From assembly GCA_903851035.1 (NCBI GenBank), contig CAINND010000096.1, forward strand, positions 1-35,561: 35,561 nt of DNA. Direction: 5' to 3'. Under the pieces are notes generated by a model. That model saw only the letters and a program-made list of their open reading frames with translations, ran no database searches and was not told where the DNA came from. Numbering within the stretch: position 1 is the stretch's first letter; the number at the start of each line of letters is the position of its first letter. The stretch is from an uncultured Acidobacteriota bacterium (GTDB taxonomy: Bacteria; Acidobacteriota; Terriglobia; Terriglobales; Acidobacteriaceae). This document shows positions 1 through 12,264 of this stretch, piece by piece. A program made the position numbers and the translations under genes.

Positions 1-4426
<4,426 letters not shown>

Positions 4427-4453
4427 AACTGACCATAGCGAATCAACACCCGG

Positions 4454-4497
4454 ACCCTGCGTATGCCATCGGTTGGCTTACGCGGGGTTTCGTTTTT
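4454..4497 (+). terminator. Intrinsic terminator after the nifJ/DHOD-like pair
   Basis: A 13-base stem (4455-4467 with 4475-4487, one wobble pair and one mismatch) with a 7-base loop, followed by TTTCGTTTTT. It lies 28 bases after the DHOD-like stop codon. Confidence 0.8.
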
Positions 4498-4553
4498 GCA
4501 ATCACCTCCGGCATAATGCCTGCTGCTCGAAACGTAATCCGGCAAGGAGCTAC

Positions 4554-5210
4554 ATGGGGGCCGGATGCGCTATGCTGTCGCAGTGGCAGTTCTCTTGTGG
4601 GGGGAAATTGTCCAGCGAACGTAAAGCAGCATTGATTCTCGGCGGCATCCTTCTTTCAGAGGGTGCGTGGCTTGCGGTGAATCTGTATTTTTCAACTCCC
4701 GGCTTTCTGCGTTACTGCGGCTTCACTTCGTCTGCCGGATTACTTGCCTGGGGCATGGCGCTCATTGTTACCGCATTCTTCGTCTACCACTCCGCGCGCC
4801 TCCCCTCTGTACGCGCCAACCTGCTGCGCTTGGATGGGTTGAAGGTACTCGCCGTCGGAGTGGGTATTGCCGCCGGTTTCTGCGAAGAGGCGGTCTTCCG
4901 CAAGATGCTGATGGATCACTTTGCGCACCTGGGATGGACGGCCGTTGCACAGGTGGCAATTTCCGCACTCGCCTTCGGGGCGGTTCATGCCATCTGGGGC
5001 TTGTTCCGCGGCAACCTGCGCGCCGCACTGGGCGCCATGGTGGCAACCGGTGTCCTGGGCTTGCTGCTCGCCGTCGTTTTTGTGGTTGGTATGCGTAATC
5101 TTGCTCCCTGCATTATCAGTCACATGCTCATCAATTTCTTTGCCGAGCCAGGTCTCGTGCTCTCTGCCCTGCGTGGAGAGATGGGCCGGGCCTTGCAACA
5201 CGCGAAATAG
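4554..5210 (+). CDS. CPBP-family intramembrane metalloprotease
   Basis: A 218-residue polytopic membrane protein of the CPBP (CAAX protease and bacteriocin-processing, ABI) family. The three family motifs are intact: EExxxR (E111, E112, R116 in CEEAVFRKM), FxxxH (F141, H145 in FGAVHAIWG) and HxxxN (H190, N194 in SHMLINFF), which form the putative active site within the membrane. I chose the ATG at 4554 because AAGGAG lies five bases upstream; a longer frame opens with TTG at 4473, but that codon lies inside the terminator stem-loop of the preceding gene. Several hydrophobic helices are visible, consistent with six to eight membrane spans. Bacterial members have varied or unknown substrates, so nothing specific can be said here. 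It is monocistronic or the first gene before the S46 peptidase, 63 bases away. Confidence 0.88.
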   Translation: MGAGCAMLSQWQFSCGGKLSSERKAALILGGILLSEGAWLAVNLYFSTPGFLRYCGFTSSAGLLAWGMALIVTAFFVYHSARLPSVRANLLRLDGLKVLAVGVGIAAGFCEEAVFRKMLMDHFAHLGWTAVAQVAISALAFGAVHAIWGLFRGNLRAALGAMVATGVLGLLLAVVFVVGMRNLAPCIISHMLINFFAEPGLVLSALRGEMGRALQHAK

Positions 5211-5273
5211 CGCGCTCCGCGCATCCCCTCTGCTATGATGTTCCGTTTGCTGTTCAACTAACAGGAGTACGTT

Positions 5274-7358
5274 ATGACCCGTCGCGTTCTTGCCATTCTG
5301 GCGCTGCTCTGCGCCCTGGCTGCCTTGTCCTTCGCCGATGAAGGCATGTGGCTGTACAACAAGGCCCCCAAGGATCAGATCAAGAAGGATTACAACTTCA
5401 CCATTACCGACCCGTGGCTGGAGCATCTTCGCCTGGGTTCGGTGCGCTTCAACAACGGCGGCTCAGGCTCGTTCGTCAGCGAAGACGGCCTGGCCTTCAC
5501 CAACCATCACGTGGGCCGCGTCTGCTTGCAGCAGCTCTCCACGGAAAAGAAGGATTACATCAAGGACGGCTTCTACGCCAAAACACAGGCCGAGGAAGGC
5601 AAGTGTCCTGACCTTGAGTTGAACCAGCTCGTCGAGATAGTGGACGTGACGGCCGATGTGCAGGGCGCTGCCCAGCCTGGCATGAGTGACGCCGACGCCG
5701 CACAGGCCCAGCGCCAGAAGATGAGCGCCATCGAAAAGGAATGCAGCGAGAAGAGCGGCCTGCGCTGCGACCTCGTTACCCTGTACGCCGGCGGCATGTA
5801 CAACCTGTACAAGTACAAGAAGTACACCGACGTGCGCGTGGTGTTTGCTCCGGAGGCACAGATGGCCTTCTTCGGCGGCGACCGCGACAATTTTGAGTAT
5901 CCGCGCTACGACCTCGACATCACCTACTTCCGGGTATATGAAAACGGCAAGCCGGTGAAGTTGAAGAATTATCTGCAATGGTCGCCCAAGGGCACCAAGG
6001 CTGGCGAGCTGGTTTTCGTCAGCGGTCACCCCGGCGGCACGGAGCGCCTGCTGACCATGGCCGAGCTGAACTTCCTCAAGGAGTTCCAGACCAGCTACGT
6101 GATTGACCGCCTGACCCGCATGGACAAGACGCTGCACGATTTTGCCGCGCAGTCTGCGGAGAACGCCCGTGTCAGCGCCGATGACATCTTCGGCGTGGAA
6201 AACTCCCTGAAGGCCTACAAGGGCCGCAAGGGTGGCCTGGATGACAAGGATCTGATGGCGAAGAAGGCCGCGGCGGAAAAGAAGCTGCGCGAGGCCGTCA
6301 ACGCCGATCCCAAGCTCAAGGCGCAATACGCCTCTGCCTGGGAGGAGGTTGCGAAGGCCGTCGAGGTTCGCCGCAATATCTTTTTCCCGTTTGTCTTTGT
6401 CGAACGCGCCGGCGGCTTTAATGCCAGCATGACCGGATACGCACGCACCCTGGTGCGCGTGACGGCCGAAAAGGAAAAGGCGAATCCGCAGCGTCTGCGT
6501 GAATACACCGACGCCCGCCTGCCCTCTCTGGAGCAGGGGTTGTTCTCCACCGCGCCGGTCTATCGTACGTTGGACGTGGCCACACTGACCGAGTCTCTGG
6601 CTTTCATGCGGGAGAAGCTCGGAGCCAGCGATCCCACGGTCGAGCGTGCACTCGGCGGACGGACTCCGGCAGAGGCCGCGAAGGCTTACATTGACGGCAG
6701 CAAGCTCGACGATCCGGCCGTTCGCAAAGCTCTCTACGAGGGTGGCAGCAAGGCCATCGCCGCCAGCACGGATCCGCTGATCGTGCTGATGCGTGATATT
6801 GACACCCGCGGGCGCCAGTTGCGCAAGCAGTACGACGATCAGGTAGAGGCCGTTATTCGCCTCAACTCCACTCGCATTGCCAAGGCGCGCTTCGCCGTCG
6901 AGGGCGCCAACAGCTATCCCGATGCGACATTCACGCTGCGCCTCAGCTACGGCACCATCAAGGGTTACGAGCAGGATGGAACGGGCATCCCGCCATACAC
7001 CACCCTGGGCGGCGCCTATAAACATGCGGCTGCTAACGGCAACAAGGGTGACTTTGAGCTGCCCAAGACCTGGGATGCAGCCAAGGGCACATTGAACCTG
7101 CGGACGCCCTTTAACTTCGTGCATACCTCGGACATCATCGGCGGCAACTCCGGTTCGCCGACGGTGAACAAAAAGGGTGAAGTGGTGGGCATCATCTTCG
7201 ACGGCAACATCCAGTCGCTGCCGTGGGACTTCGCCTACGATGACCGCCAGGGCCGCGCCGTCAGCGTGGACTCGCGTGCGATTATTGAGTCAATCCGCAA
7301 GGTGTACCACGCCGATGCCTTGGCCGATGAGCTGATTAACGGCCACCAGATTAAGTAG
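5274..7358 (+). CDS. S46-family dipeptidyl peptidase (DPP7-like), secreted
   Basis: A 694-residue serine exopeptidase that removes dipeptides from the N-terminus of peptides; S46 proteins run about 700-720 residues. A signal peptide is clear (MTRRVLAILALLCALAALSFA), so it acts in the periplasm or outside the cell. The chymotrypsin-like triad is visible: the His78/His79 pair in FTNHHVG, Asp215 in RYDLDITYFR by alignment to family members, and Ser626 in GGNSGSP. Eighteen residues after the serine is a glycine (FDGN, G644), the position that is Gly in DPP7 (hydrophobic P1 preference) and Arg in DPP11 (acidic P1 preference), so a DPP7-like preference is predicted. The ATG has AACAGGAG upstream. 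It probably feeds on extracellular protein together with the M13 peptidase at 18656. A terminator follows at once. Confidence 0.93.
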   Translation: MTRRVLAILALLCALAALSFADEGMWLYNKAPKDQIKKDYNFTITDPWLEHLRLGSVRFNNGGSGSFVSEDGLAFTNHHVGRVCLQQLSTEKKDYIKDGFYAKTQAEEGKCPDLELNQLVEIVDVTADVQGAAQPGMSDADAAQAQRQKMSAIEKECSEKSGLRCDLVTLYAGGMYNLYKYKKYTDVRVVFAPEAQMAFFGGDRDNFEYPRYDLDITYFRVYENGKPVKLKNYLQWSPKGTKAGELVFVSGHPGGTERLLTMAELNFLKEFQTSYVIDRLTRMDKTLHDFAAQSAENARVSADDIFGVENSLKAYKGRKGGLDDKDLMAKKAAAEKKLREAVNADPKLKAQYASAWEEVAKAVEVRRNIFFPFVFVERAGGFNASMTGYARTLVRVTAEKEKANPQRLREYTDARLPSLEQGLFSTAPVYRTLDVATLTESLAFMREKLGASDPTVERALGGRTPAEAAKAYIDGSKLDDPAVRKALYEGGSKAIAASTDPLIVLMRDIDTRGRQLRKQYDDQVEAVIRLNSTRIAKARFAVEGANSYPDATFTLRLSYGTIKGYEQDGTGIPPYTTLGGAYKHAAANGNKGDFELPKTWDAAKGTLNLRTPFNFVHTSDIIGGNSGSPTVNKKGEVVGIIFDGNIQSLPWDFAYDDRQGRAVSVDSRAIIESIRKVYHADALADELINGHQIK

Positions 7359-7377
7359 CTGGATTCTCAGCATCACC

Positions 7378-7416
7378 AAACCGCCCGGGGCCGCCACGCC
7401 TTGGGCGGTTTCTATT
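7378..7416 (+). terminator. Intrinsic terminator of the S46 peptidase gene
   Basis: A perfect 9-base stem, AAACCGCCC (7378-7386) with GGGCGGTTT (7403-7411), a 16-base loop and then CTATTT. It lies 19 bases past the stop codon. Confidence 0.8.
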
Positions 7417-7477
7417 TATGGGGCTCCGGAGCGAATTTCTGGCTGAAATATATGGCGAACAAAGAGCGAAAATACAC

Positions 7478-7494
7478 TACAATCATCCTGCGTG
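7478..7494 (+). promoter_or_regulatory. Candidate leaderless start of dinB
   Basis: TACAAT (7478-7483) lies eight bases before the GTG start at 7492, and no Shine-Dalgarno sequence lies between them. A transcript begun at the usual distance from this hexamer would start at or within a base or two of the GTG. No good -35 hexamer is visible. Three GCGAA repeats (starting at 7431, 7455 and 7466) lie in the surrounding promoter region. Confidence 0.45.
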
Positions 7495-8736
7495 CGCACC
7501 TACTTCCATGTCGACATGGATGCCTTCTTCGTCTCGGTGGAGGAGCTCTACGACCCCTCGCTGAAGGGCAAGCCCGTGGTGGTGGGCGGAGAGGCCAATC
7601 AGCGTGGCGTGGTGGCTGCGGCCAGCTATGCTGCGCGCAAGTTCGGAGTGCATTCGGCGCTGCCGCTGCGCACGGCCTACAAGCTCTGCCCACAGGCGAT
7701 CTTTCTACACGGCCATCCCGAGCGCTATCGAGAGAAGTCGGCCGAGGTACGGCGCGTGCTGCTGGAGTTCTCGCCGCTGGTCGAAATGGCATCCATCGAC
7801 GAGGCCTACCTGGACATGACGGGCACCGAGCGGTTGCATGGACCGGCCATGCAGGCCGCGCATCGGCTGCATGAGTCCATGAAGCGCCAGACCGGGCTGA
7901 ACTGCTCGGTTGGGATTGCCGGAGCGCGCGTGGTGGCCAAGGTGTGCAGCGACCAGGCCAAGCCCAACGGCGTGCTGCGCATCCTGCCCGGCATGGAGGC
8001 CGCATTCCTGGCGCCGCTGGCCGTGCGACGACTGCCCGGCGTGGGCGAGTTTACGGAGAAAAACCTGCGTGCCATGGGCGTGGAGACCATCGGCCAGCTT
8101 GCCGCGCTAACGGAGGAAAAGCTTGGCCGCCGCATCGGAGACGGGCTGGGATCGCTGATTGCCAAGGCGCAGGGGCTGGATGCCGGAGGCTGGTTTGCCG
8201 ATGACGTCGGCGAGGGCGGCGACCCCAAGTCCATCAGCCATGAGCACACCTTCAACGTGGACGAGGCCAGCCCGGAAGCATTGGAATCCATGCTCTCGCG
8301 ACTGACCGAGATGGTGTGCCGCCGCCTGCGGGAGCATGAACTGCATGCCCGCACGGTGCAAATCAAGCTGCGCTATTCGGATTTCTCCACCTTCACGCGC
8401 GCCCGGACGCTGGAGCGCCCCACACAGCTTGATGCCGAGGTGTTGGAGGCCACGCGGAAACTCTTCCGCGCGCATTGGCGACGCGGACAGCCGCTGCGCT
8501 TGCTGGGCGTCCACGCCGGCGACCTGAGCCCGGCCAGCGCTCAAATGGAGTTGCTGGATGCCACGCCGGAGACGCGTCTACGCCAGGCGATGGGCGCGGT
8601 GGACGCCCTGCGCGACCGCTTCGGCGAGAAATCCGTATCGCTGGCCAGCGGCATGAAGGCGCGCTTCCGCGAGCGCACGCATGAAAATCCGGCGGCGCTG
8701 CCCGGCCGTGAGCCGCGCAAAAAGCGCACGGATTAA
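7492..8736 (+). CDS. dinB: DNA polymerase IV (Y-family translesion polymerase)
   Basis: A 414-residue error-prone polymerase that inserts bases opposite damaged DNA. The Y-family catalytic motifs are intact: HVDMDAFFVSVEEL at the N-terminus (first metal-binding Asp) and SIDEAYLDMT (the catalytic Asp-Glu pair). The helix-hairpin-helix region around LPGVGEFTEKNLRAMGV and the little-finger domain follow. QMELL (351-355), just before the last conserved helix, sits where DinB proteins carry a beta-clamp-binding motif of the QLxLF type. The GTG start fits the family N-terminus (MRTYFHVDMD). No Shine-Dalgarno sequence is visible, and TACAAT lies eight bases upstream. The C-terminal tail is basic (REPRKKRTD). 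The stop codon overlaps that of the convergent EAL-HDOD gene. Damage (SOS) control is expected from the family, but I recognise no known LexA box. Confidence 0.96.
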   Translation: MRTYFHVDMDAFFVSVEELYDPSLKGKPVVVGGEANQRGVVAAASYAARKFGVHSALPLRTAYKLCPQAIFLHGHPERYREKSAEVRRVLLEFSPLVEMASIDEAYLDMTGTERLHGPAMQAAHRLHESMKRQTGLNCSVGIAGARVVAKVCSDQAKPNGVLRILPGMEAAFLAPLAVRRLPGVGEFTEKNLRAMGVETIGQLAALTEEKLGRRIGDGLGSLIAKAQGLDAGGWFADDVGEGGDPKSISHEHTFNVDEASPEALESMLSRLTEMVCRRLREHELHARTVQIKLRYSDFSTFTRARTLERPTQLDAEVLEATRKLFRAHWRRGQPLRLLGVHAGDLSPASAQMELLDATPETRLRQAMGAVDALRDRFGEKSVSLASGMKARFRERTHENPAALPGREPRKKRTD

Positions 8737-10118
8737 ATCTGCGTCCGTTCTTCTTTTGGTTCTTTTAGGATTTCAATACTCCATCGGCGGGCGGCGGAAA
8801 AGGCATCCCACACTCGCTCCTCTTCCAGCTTCAACTCAGCGGCCATCTCACTCACCTGCTCCCACAGTCCGCGCTCGCAGGCCACGGTTAGCCGCAGCAG
8901 TTTTCCCATGACTGTATCCTCTCCGCGCAGCGCGGCCTTGCACCCCTTGGTCAGCGGCAGTTGCGTCAGCAGGGAATCCATCGGACGGTCTAGGATGGCG
9001 TCCATCAGTGACATGATGCCGGTCATAAATGCCTCGCTGGCATCGCCCTGGCATGAGGGGGCCAGCACTTCACAGGTGCGTGCGCGGGCCAGCGTGCTGG
9101 CAATCAGTTCGCTTGGGCGGTCGCTGCTGATACCGATGGCCACCACGATGCTGACCCACTTGCGGATCTCCAGTTGCCCCAGCAGAGACAGGGCATGACG
9201 GATGCTGCGAATGGGAAAGAGTCCGAAGGCCGCGGAGTTGAGGTAGCGCAGCAGCCGGTAGCACAAGGCCGGCTCGCGCAGGATGGCCCGCTCCAGCTCG
9301 TCCACGTCGTAGTAATCCTGGTAGGCGGTATTGAGCACCTGGATATGCGCCAGTTTGGAAAGCGGAATGTCCTGCATGGTGACCATCTGCGGCGTGCAGA
9401 AGAAATATCCCTGGAAGAGTTCGTAGCCCAGGCGGCAGGCCAGGTCGAACTGTTCGCGCATCTCAACTTTTTCCGCCAGCAAACGGATGCCGCGGCGGCG
9501 CATTTCGCCCGCCAGGCGCGCCTGTTGTGCCACGTTCGTCGCTAAAAAGTCCACCTTCACAATGTCCGCATAGGCCAGCATCGGCGCAGCGGGACCATCG
9601 AGCATATAGTCGTCCAGCGCAATACGGTAACCGGCGCGATGCAAGCGCGCGCAGGCAGCCATGGTCTCAGGGTCGGCGGGCACATCCTCCAACACTTCCA
9701 CAATGACGCGGTCGCGCGGCAATAGCGTGATGGCGTCCTGCAACAGGATGTTGCGCGTGCAGTTGATGAATGCCGGCAGCCCGGCCGTCAGCGAAGAGGC
9801 CGTCGCCAGCAGAGAAAAATCAATCGTCCGGAAGGTGGCTGCATCGGGATCACTACAGCGGAAGAGATTTTCCGGCCCGCAGCGCGCCAATAGCTCATAG
9901 CCGAAGGTACCCATCTCGCGATTGAGGATGGGCTGGCGTGCGATATAACGCAGGGGCGGCTGAGCAGCACCCAAAACCTCAGGCGTGCCCGGCTCCGGCA
10001 CAACGGGCTTTGGCGTAGTGCTCACAGTTCGATATGTATCACGGGGCACTGCATGAAAGGCGAATTCCATGCGTGCGAAGGCTACTTCCCAAAGCGGCAA
10101 AGCCCAAATTGAATTCAC
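8733..10118 (-). CDS. EAL-HDOD domain signalling protein
   Basis: A 461-residue two-domain cytoplasmic protein: an EAL domain (about 57-250) and an HDOD domain (about 255-450), the YuxH/CdgJ-type architecture. Of the residues used by c-di-GMP phosphodiesterases I see E75 in YELLAR, N119, E141 or E144, D169-D170, K188 in VKVD, E216 in AEKVE and Q236 in FQGYFF. The loop that should read DDFGTG is DDYMLDGPAAPM, so catalysis is doubtful; proteins of this architecture usually act through binding. Some members affect motility or biofilm formation, but its partner here is unknown. The start is uncertain: GTG at 10118, or ATG at 10070. A weak promoter (TTGATG, 17 bases, TCCAAT) ending six bases before the GTG favours the first. 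The epimerase gene lies 90 bases upstream, separated by a weak terminator. Confidence 0.88.
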   Translation of the reverse strand: MNSIWALPLWEVAFARMEFAFHAVPRDTYRTVSTTPKPVVPEPGTPEVLGAAQPPLRYIARQPILNREMGTFGYELLARCGPENLFRCSDPDAATFRTIDFSLLATASSLTAGLPAFINCTRNILLQDAITLLPRDRVIVEVLEDVPADPETMAACARLHRAGYRIALDDYMLDGPAAPMLAYADIVKVDFLATNVAQQARLAGEMRRRGIRLLAEKVEMREQFDLACRLGYELFQGYFFCTPQMVTMQDIPLSKLAHIQVLNTAYQDYYDVDELERAILREPALCYRLLRYLNSAAFGLFPIRSIRHALSLLGQLEIRKWVSIVVAIGISSDRPSELIASTLARARTCEVLAPSCQGDASEAFMTGIMSLMDAILDRPMDSLLTQLPLTKGCKAALRGEDTVMGKLLRLTVACERGLWEQVSEMAAELKLEEERVWDAFSAARRWSIEILKEPKEERTQI

Positions 10119-10166
10119 TGCCTAATTGGAGAGCCTGGCTGCGCTTCCATCAACCGGACGGCTAAA

Positions 10167-10188
10167 GAAAAAATCGCCTGCCACAGGC
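10167..10188 (-). terminator. Weak intrinsic terminator after the epimerase gene
   Basis: Read on the minus strand, a 5-base stem (GCCTG/CAGGC, 10176-10188) is followed by a run of six T. The stem is short, so read-through into the EAL-HDOD gene is likely. Confidence 0.45.
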
Positions 10189-10208
10189 AGCAACACAATG
10201 CCAGTTGA

Positions 10209-11207
10209 CTAATCTCCGGTGGCGCGAAAAGGTGCGGCCAGTACGGAGCTTGCACGCTCGTAGGCAATGATGTCGGCGAGGATATTCTCCAGATTACGGC
10301 GCGGCACAAAGCCAAGGTCATGCTGAGCGCGGCTGATATCCGGCACACGGCGTGGCATATCCTCGTAACCAGGGCCGTATGCCTGCTGGTAAGGCACAAA
10401 GAGAATGCTGCTGACGGAATCCGTGGCGCGCAGCACGCGCTCCGCCAGCGCGAGAATTGTGATCTCTTCCGTGCTGCCGAGGTTGTAGATGCCGCCAATG
10501 CTGGCGGGGCTCTCCAGCAGAGCCGCCAGTCCCTCCGTTATATCGGAGACGTGGGTAAAGCAGCGTGTCTGGCCGCCGTCGCCGTGCACGGTCACATCCT
10601 CGCCCCGCAAGGCCTGGCGCACCATGGTGGGCAGCACCATGCCGTAACGGCTGCTTTGGCGTGCGCCCACGGTATTGAACAGCCGTACCACGGTCACCGG
10701 CAGCCCCATCTGGCGGTGATAAGCCAGCGCCATGAACTCATCCATCAGCTTGGAGCAGGCGTATCCCCAGCGCACAACATGTGCCGGCCCCAGCAGCAGA
10801 TCATCATCCTCGCGGAAGGGAACCTGCATGCTTTTGCCATACACCTCGCTGCTGCTGGCCACTACGGTGCGTATGCCGCGCGTGGCAGCCACACGCAGCA
10901 GGTTTTCCGTTCCCAGCACGTTCGTATGCAAGGTTTGTACGGGTTGCTGTAGGATGCGCTTGACGCCTACGGCGGCTGCCATGTGATAGACGGTGTCGCA
11001 GCCGGCCAGCAGGGCGCTTACCAGTTCCGCATCAAAGATGCTGCCGCGATGGAAGGCAAAACCCGGTGCCGCGCTCAGGCGCTCCACGTTAAGCAGCGAG
11101 CCCGACGACAGATCGTCGAGGACGAGCACCTCATGCCCGGAGCGCAGCAGATGCTCCGCTAAGTGCGAGCCGATAAAGCCCGCTCCGCCCGTGATGAGAA
11201 TCCGCAT
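10209..11207 (-). CDS. NAD-dependent epimerase/dehydratase (extended SDR)
   Basis: A 332-residue nucleotide-sugar-modifying enzyme of the extended short-chain dehydrogenase family. It shows the NAD-binding GGAGFIGSH (residues 7-15), the acidic end of the second beta strand (DDLSSG), the active-site serine region ASSSEVYGKS and the catalytic pair Y149/K153 in YACSK. RLFNTVGARQ and the GDGGQTRCFTHVSD segment are typical of UDP-glucose 4-epimerase-like and GDP-mannose dehydratase-like proteins. The substrate cannot be told from sequence alone; surface polysaccharide precursor synthesis is the usual role. The ATG at 11207 has GGGAG five bases upstream. A TATAAT box lies on the minus strand at 11273-11278, and a tandem TGTTCGA repeat lies in the presumed 5' leader. 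It is divergent from the alpha/beta hydrolase gene. Confidence 0.9.
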   Translation of the reverse strand: MRILITGGAGFIGSHLAEHLLRSGHEVLVLDDLSSGSLLNVERLSAAPGFAFHRGSIFDAELVSALLAGCDTVYHMAAAVGVKRILQQPVQTLHTNVLGTENLLRVAATRGIRTVVASSSEVYGKSMQVPFREDDDLLLGPAHVVRWGYACSKLMDEFMALAYHRQMGLPVTVVRLFNTVGARQSSRYGMVLPTMVRQALRGEDVTVHGDGGQTRCFTHVSDITEGLAALLESPASIGGIYNLGSTEEITILALAERVLRATDSVSSILFVPYQQAYGPGYEDMPRRVPDISRAQHDLGFVPRRNLENILADIIAYERASSVLAAPFRATGD

Positions 11208-11225
11208 CGCCGCTCCCAGGGAGAT

Positions 11226-11278
11226 TGTTCGAGTGTTCGAAGCCGTTATTTGATACTGGTTACGATGGCTCGATTATA
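11226..11278 (-). promoter_or_regulatory. Promoter and tandem repeat upstream of the epimerase gene
   Basis: On the minus strand a perfect TATAAT (11273-11278) lies about 65 bases before the start codon. I see no good -35 hexamer. Between it and the gene is a back-to-back 8-base direct repeat, TGTTCGAG/TGTTCGAA (11226-11241 as read on the plus strand), which could be a regulator site. Confidence 0.5.
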
Positions 11279-11328
11279 GGACACGGCGGGCCGCCAATGC
11301 CCGTCAGCATGGGAATCCCCAAGGCGAA

Positions 11329-11343
11329 TACAATGGCAGCATG
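11329..11343 (+). promoter_or_regulatory. Candidate leaderless start of the alpha/beta hydrolase gene
   Basis: TACAAT (11329-11334), six bases (GGCAGC), then the ATG at 11341. There is no Shine-Dalgarno sequence, and the spacing would place the transcription start on or next to the ATG. No convincing -35 hexamer is visible. Confidence 0.5.
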
Positions 11344-12135
11344 ATTCTTGAAGGTGGCGAAGTCAGTCAGTACTACGAGGTGCGCGGCACCGGGCCTACG
11401 GTCGTGCTGCTGCATCCCTATCCATCGGACCACAGCTTTTGGCTGCCCATTGTGCCCATACTGGAAGCTCGCTTCCGGCTTGTGTCGCCCGATCTGCGTG
11501 GCCTGGGCCGTTCCGGCGTGGGTGATGGCCCCAGCACGATGCGGCAGATTGCGCAGGACGTGCTGCGCCTTTGTGACGCACTCGACATTGGGCGCGCGAC
11601 ATTTGTGGGCTGCTCGGTGGGCGGCTATGTGCTCTTTGAGCTTTGGCGACAGGCGCGAGAGCGCATCAACGCCCTGGCTCTGTTGGACACGCGCGCCGGG
11701 CTGGACACTGACGAGGGCCGCCTTGCCCGCCTGAAGAACGCCGACGAGACGCTTGAGCGCGGCACCGAGTGGGCGGTGGAACAGATGCTGCCGCGCTTGC
11801 TCTCTCCCGTGACCATAGCATCACGCTCCGATGTGGTGGAGCAGGTAAAGGCCACCACGCGACACGCCAGCTCCGCGGGTATGGCTGCCTTGCAGCGTGG
11901 CATGGCCCAGCGCCCGGACAGCCTGCCGACGTTAGCCACCATTACCGTACCCACGCTTGTGCTGGGTGGAGAAGACGACCAGCCCACGCCGGTGAGCGAG
12001 TTGGAAATACTGGCGCGCGGCATCCCGGGGGCAGAGCTGAAGATTATTGCTCGTGCCGGCCATCTGGCCGCCATGGAGCAGCCTGAAGAGGTAGGCCGCC
12101 TGCTGCGCGACTTTCTTGAGCGCCACGCGCGTTGA
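11341..12135 (+). CDS. Alpha/beta-fold hydrolase
   Basis: A 264-residue cytoplasmic protein with the alpha/beta-hydrolase fold. Visible are the oxyanion-hole strand VVLLHPYPSDHSFW, the nucleophile elbow GCSVGG (Ser92), a late acidic residue in LGGEDDQPTP and the catalytic histidine in RAGHLAAMEQP. Together these complete a Ser-Asp/Glu-His triad. Similar proteins include 3-oxoadipate enol-lactonases, esterases and haloperoxidase-like enzymes; none can be assigned as substrate class from this sequence, and no aromatic-degradation genes lie nearby. There is no signal peptide. The ATG lacks a Shine-Dalgarno sequence and lies six bases after a TACAAT hexamer. The next gene, aroA, begins 129 bases downstream and seems to have its own promoter. 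Confidence 0.88.
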   Translation: MILEGGEVSQYYEVRGTGPTVVLLHPYPSDHSFWLPIVPILEARFRLVSPDLRGLGRSGVGDGPSTMRQIAQDVLRLCDALDIGRATFVGCSVGGYVLFELWRQARERINALALLDTRAGLDTDEGRLARLKNADETLERGTEWAVEQMLPRLLSPVTIASRSDVVEQVKATTRHASSAGMAALQRGMAQRPDSLPTLATITVPTLVLGGEDDQPTPVSELEILARGIPGAELKIIARAGHLAAMEQPEEVGRLLRDFLERHAR

Positions 12136-12197
12136 TAAGGTGCCTGGCGGCGGTGGTGTGGCATCCGTGCTGCTTCCGACCGTCATGCGGGAACATT

Positions 12198-12203
12198 TAT
12201 ATT
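12198..12203 (+). promoter_or_regulatory. Possible -10 box of aroA
   Basis: TATATT lies 61 bases before the aroA start codon, with a poor -35 match (TTCCGA) 18 bases upstream. It is the best candidate in the 129-base gap, but it is weak. Confidence 0.35.
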
Positions 12204-12264
12204 GCTAAGAACGTGCTGCGCCAGGCCTAGAGTCTGGGCGGGCAATCATGCTGGGGATGACGAT

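Noticed and set aside
4473-4553. N-terminal extension of the CPBP protease from TTG 4473
   Set aside because: The TTG is inside the stem-loop of the upstream terminator, has no ribosome site, and the added residues do not look like a membrane-protein start.
12202-12264. N-terminal extension of AroA from TTG 12202
   Set aside because: The extra 21 residues have no family similarity, and the ATG at 12265 has a proper ribosome site.
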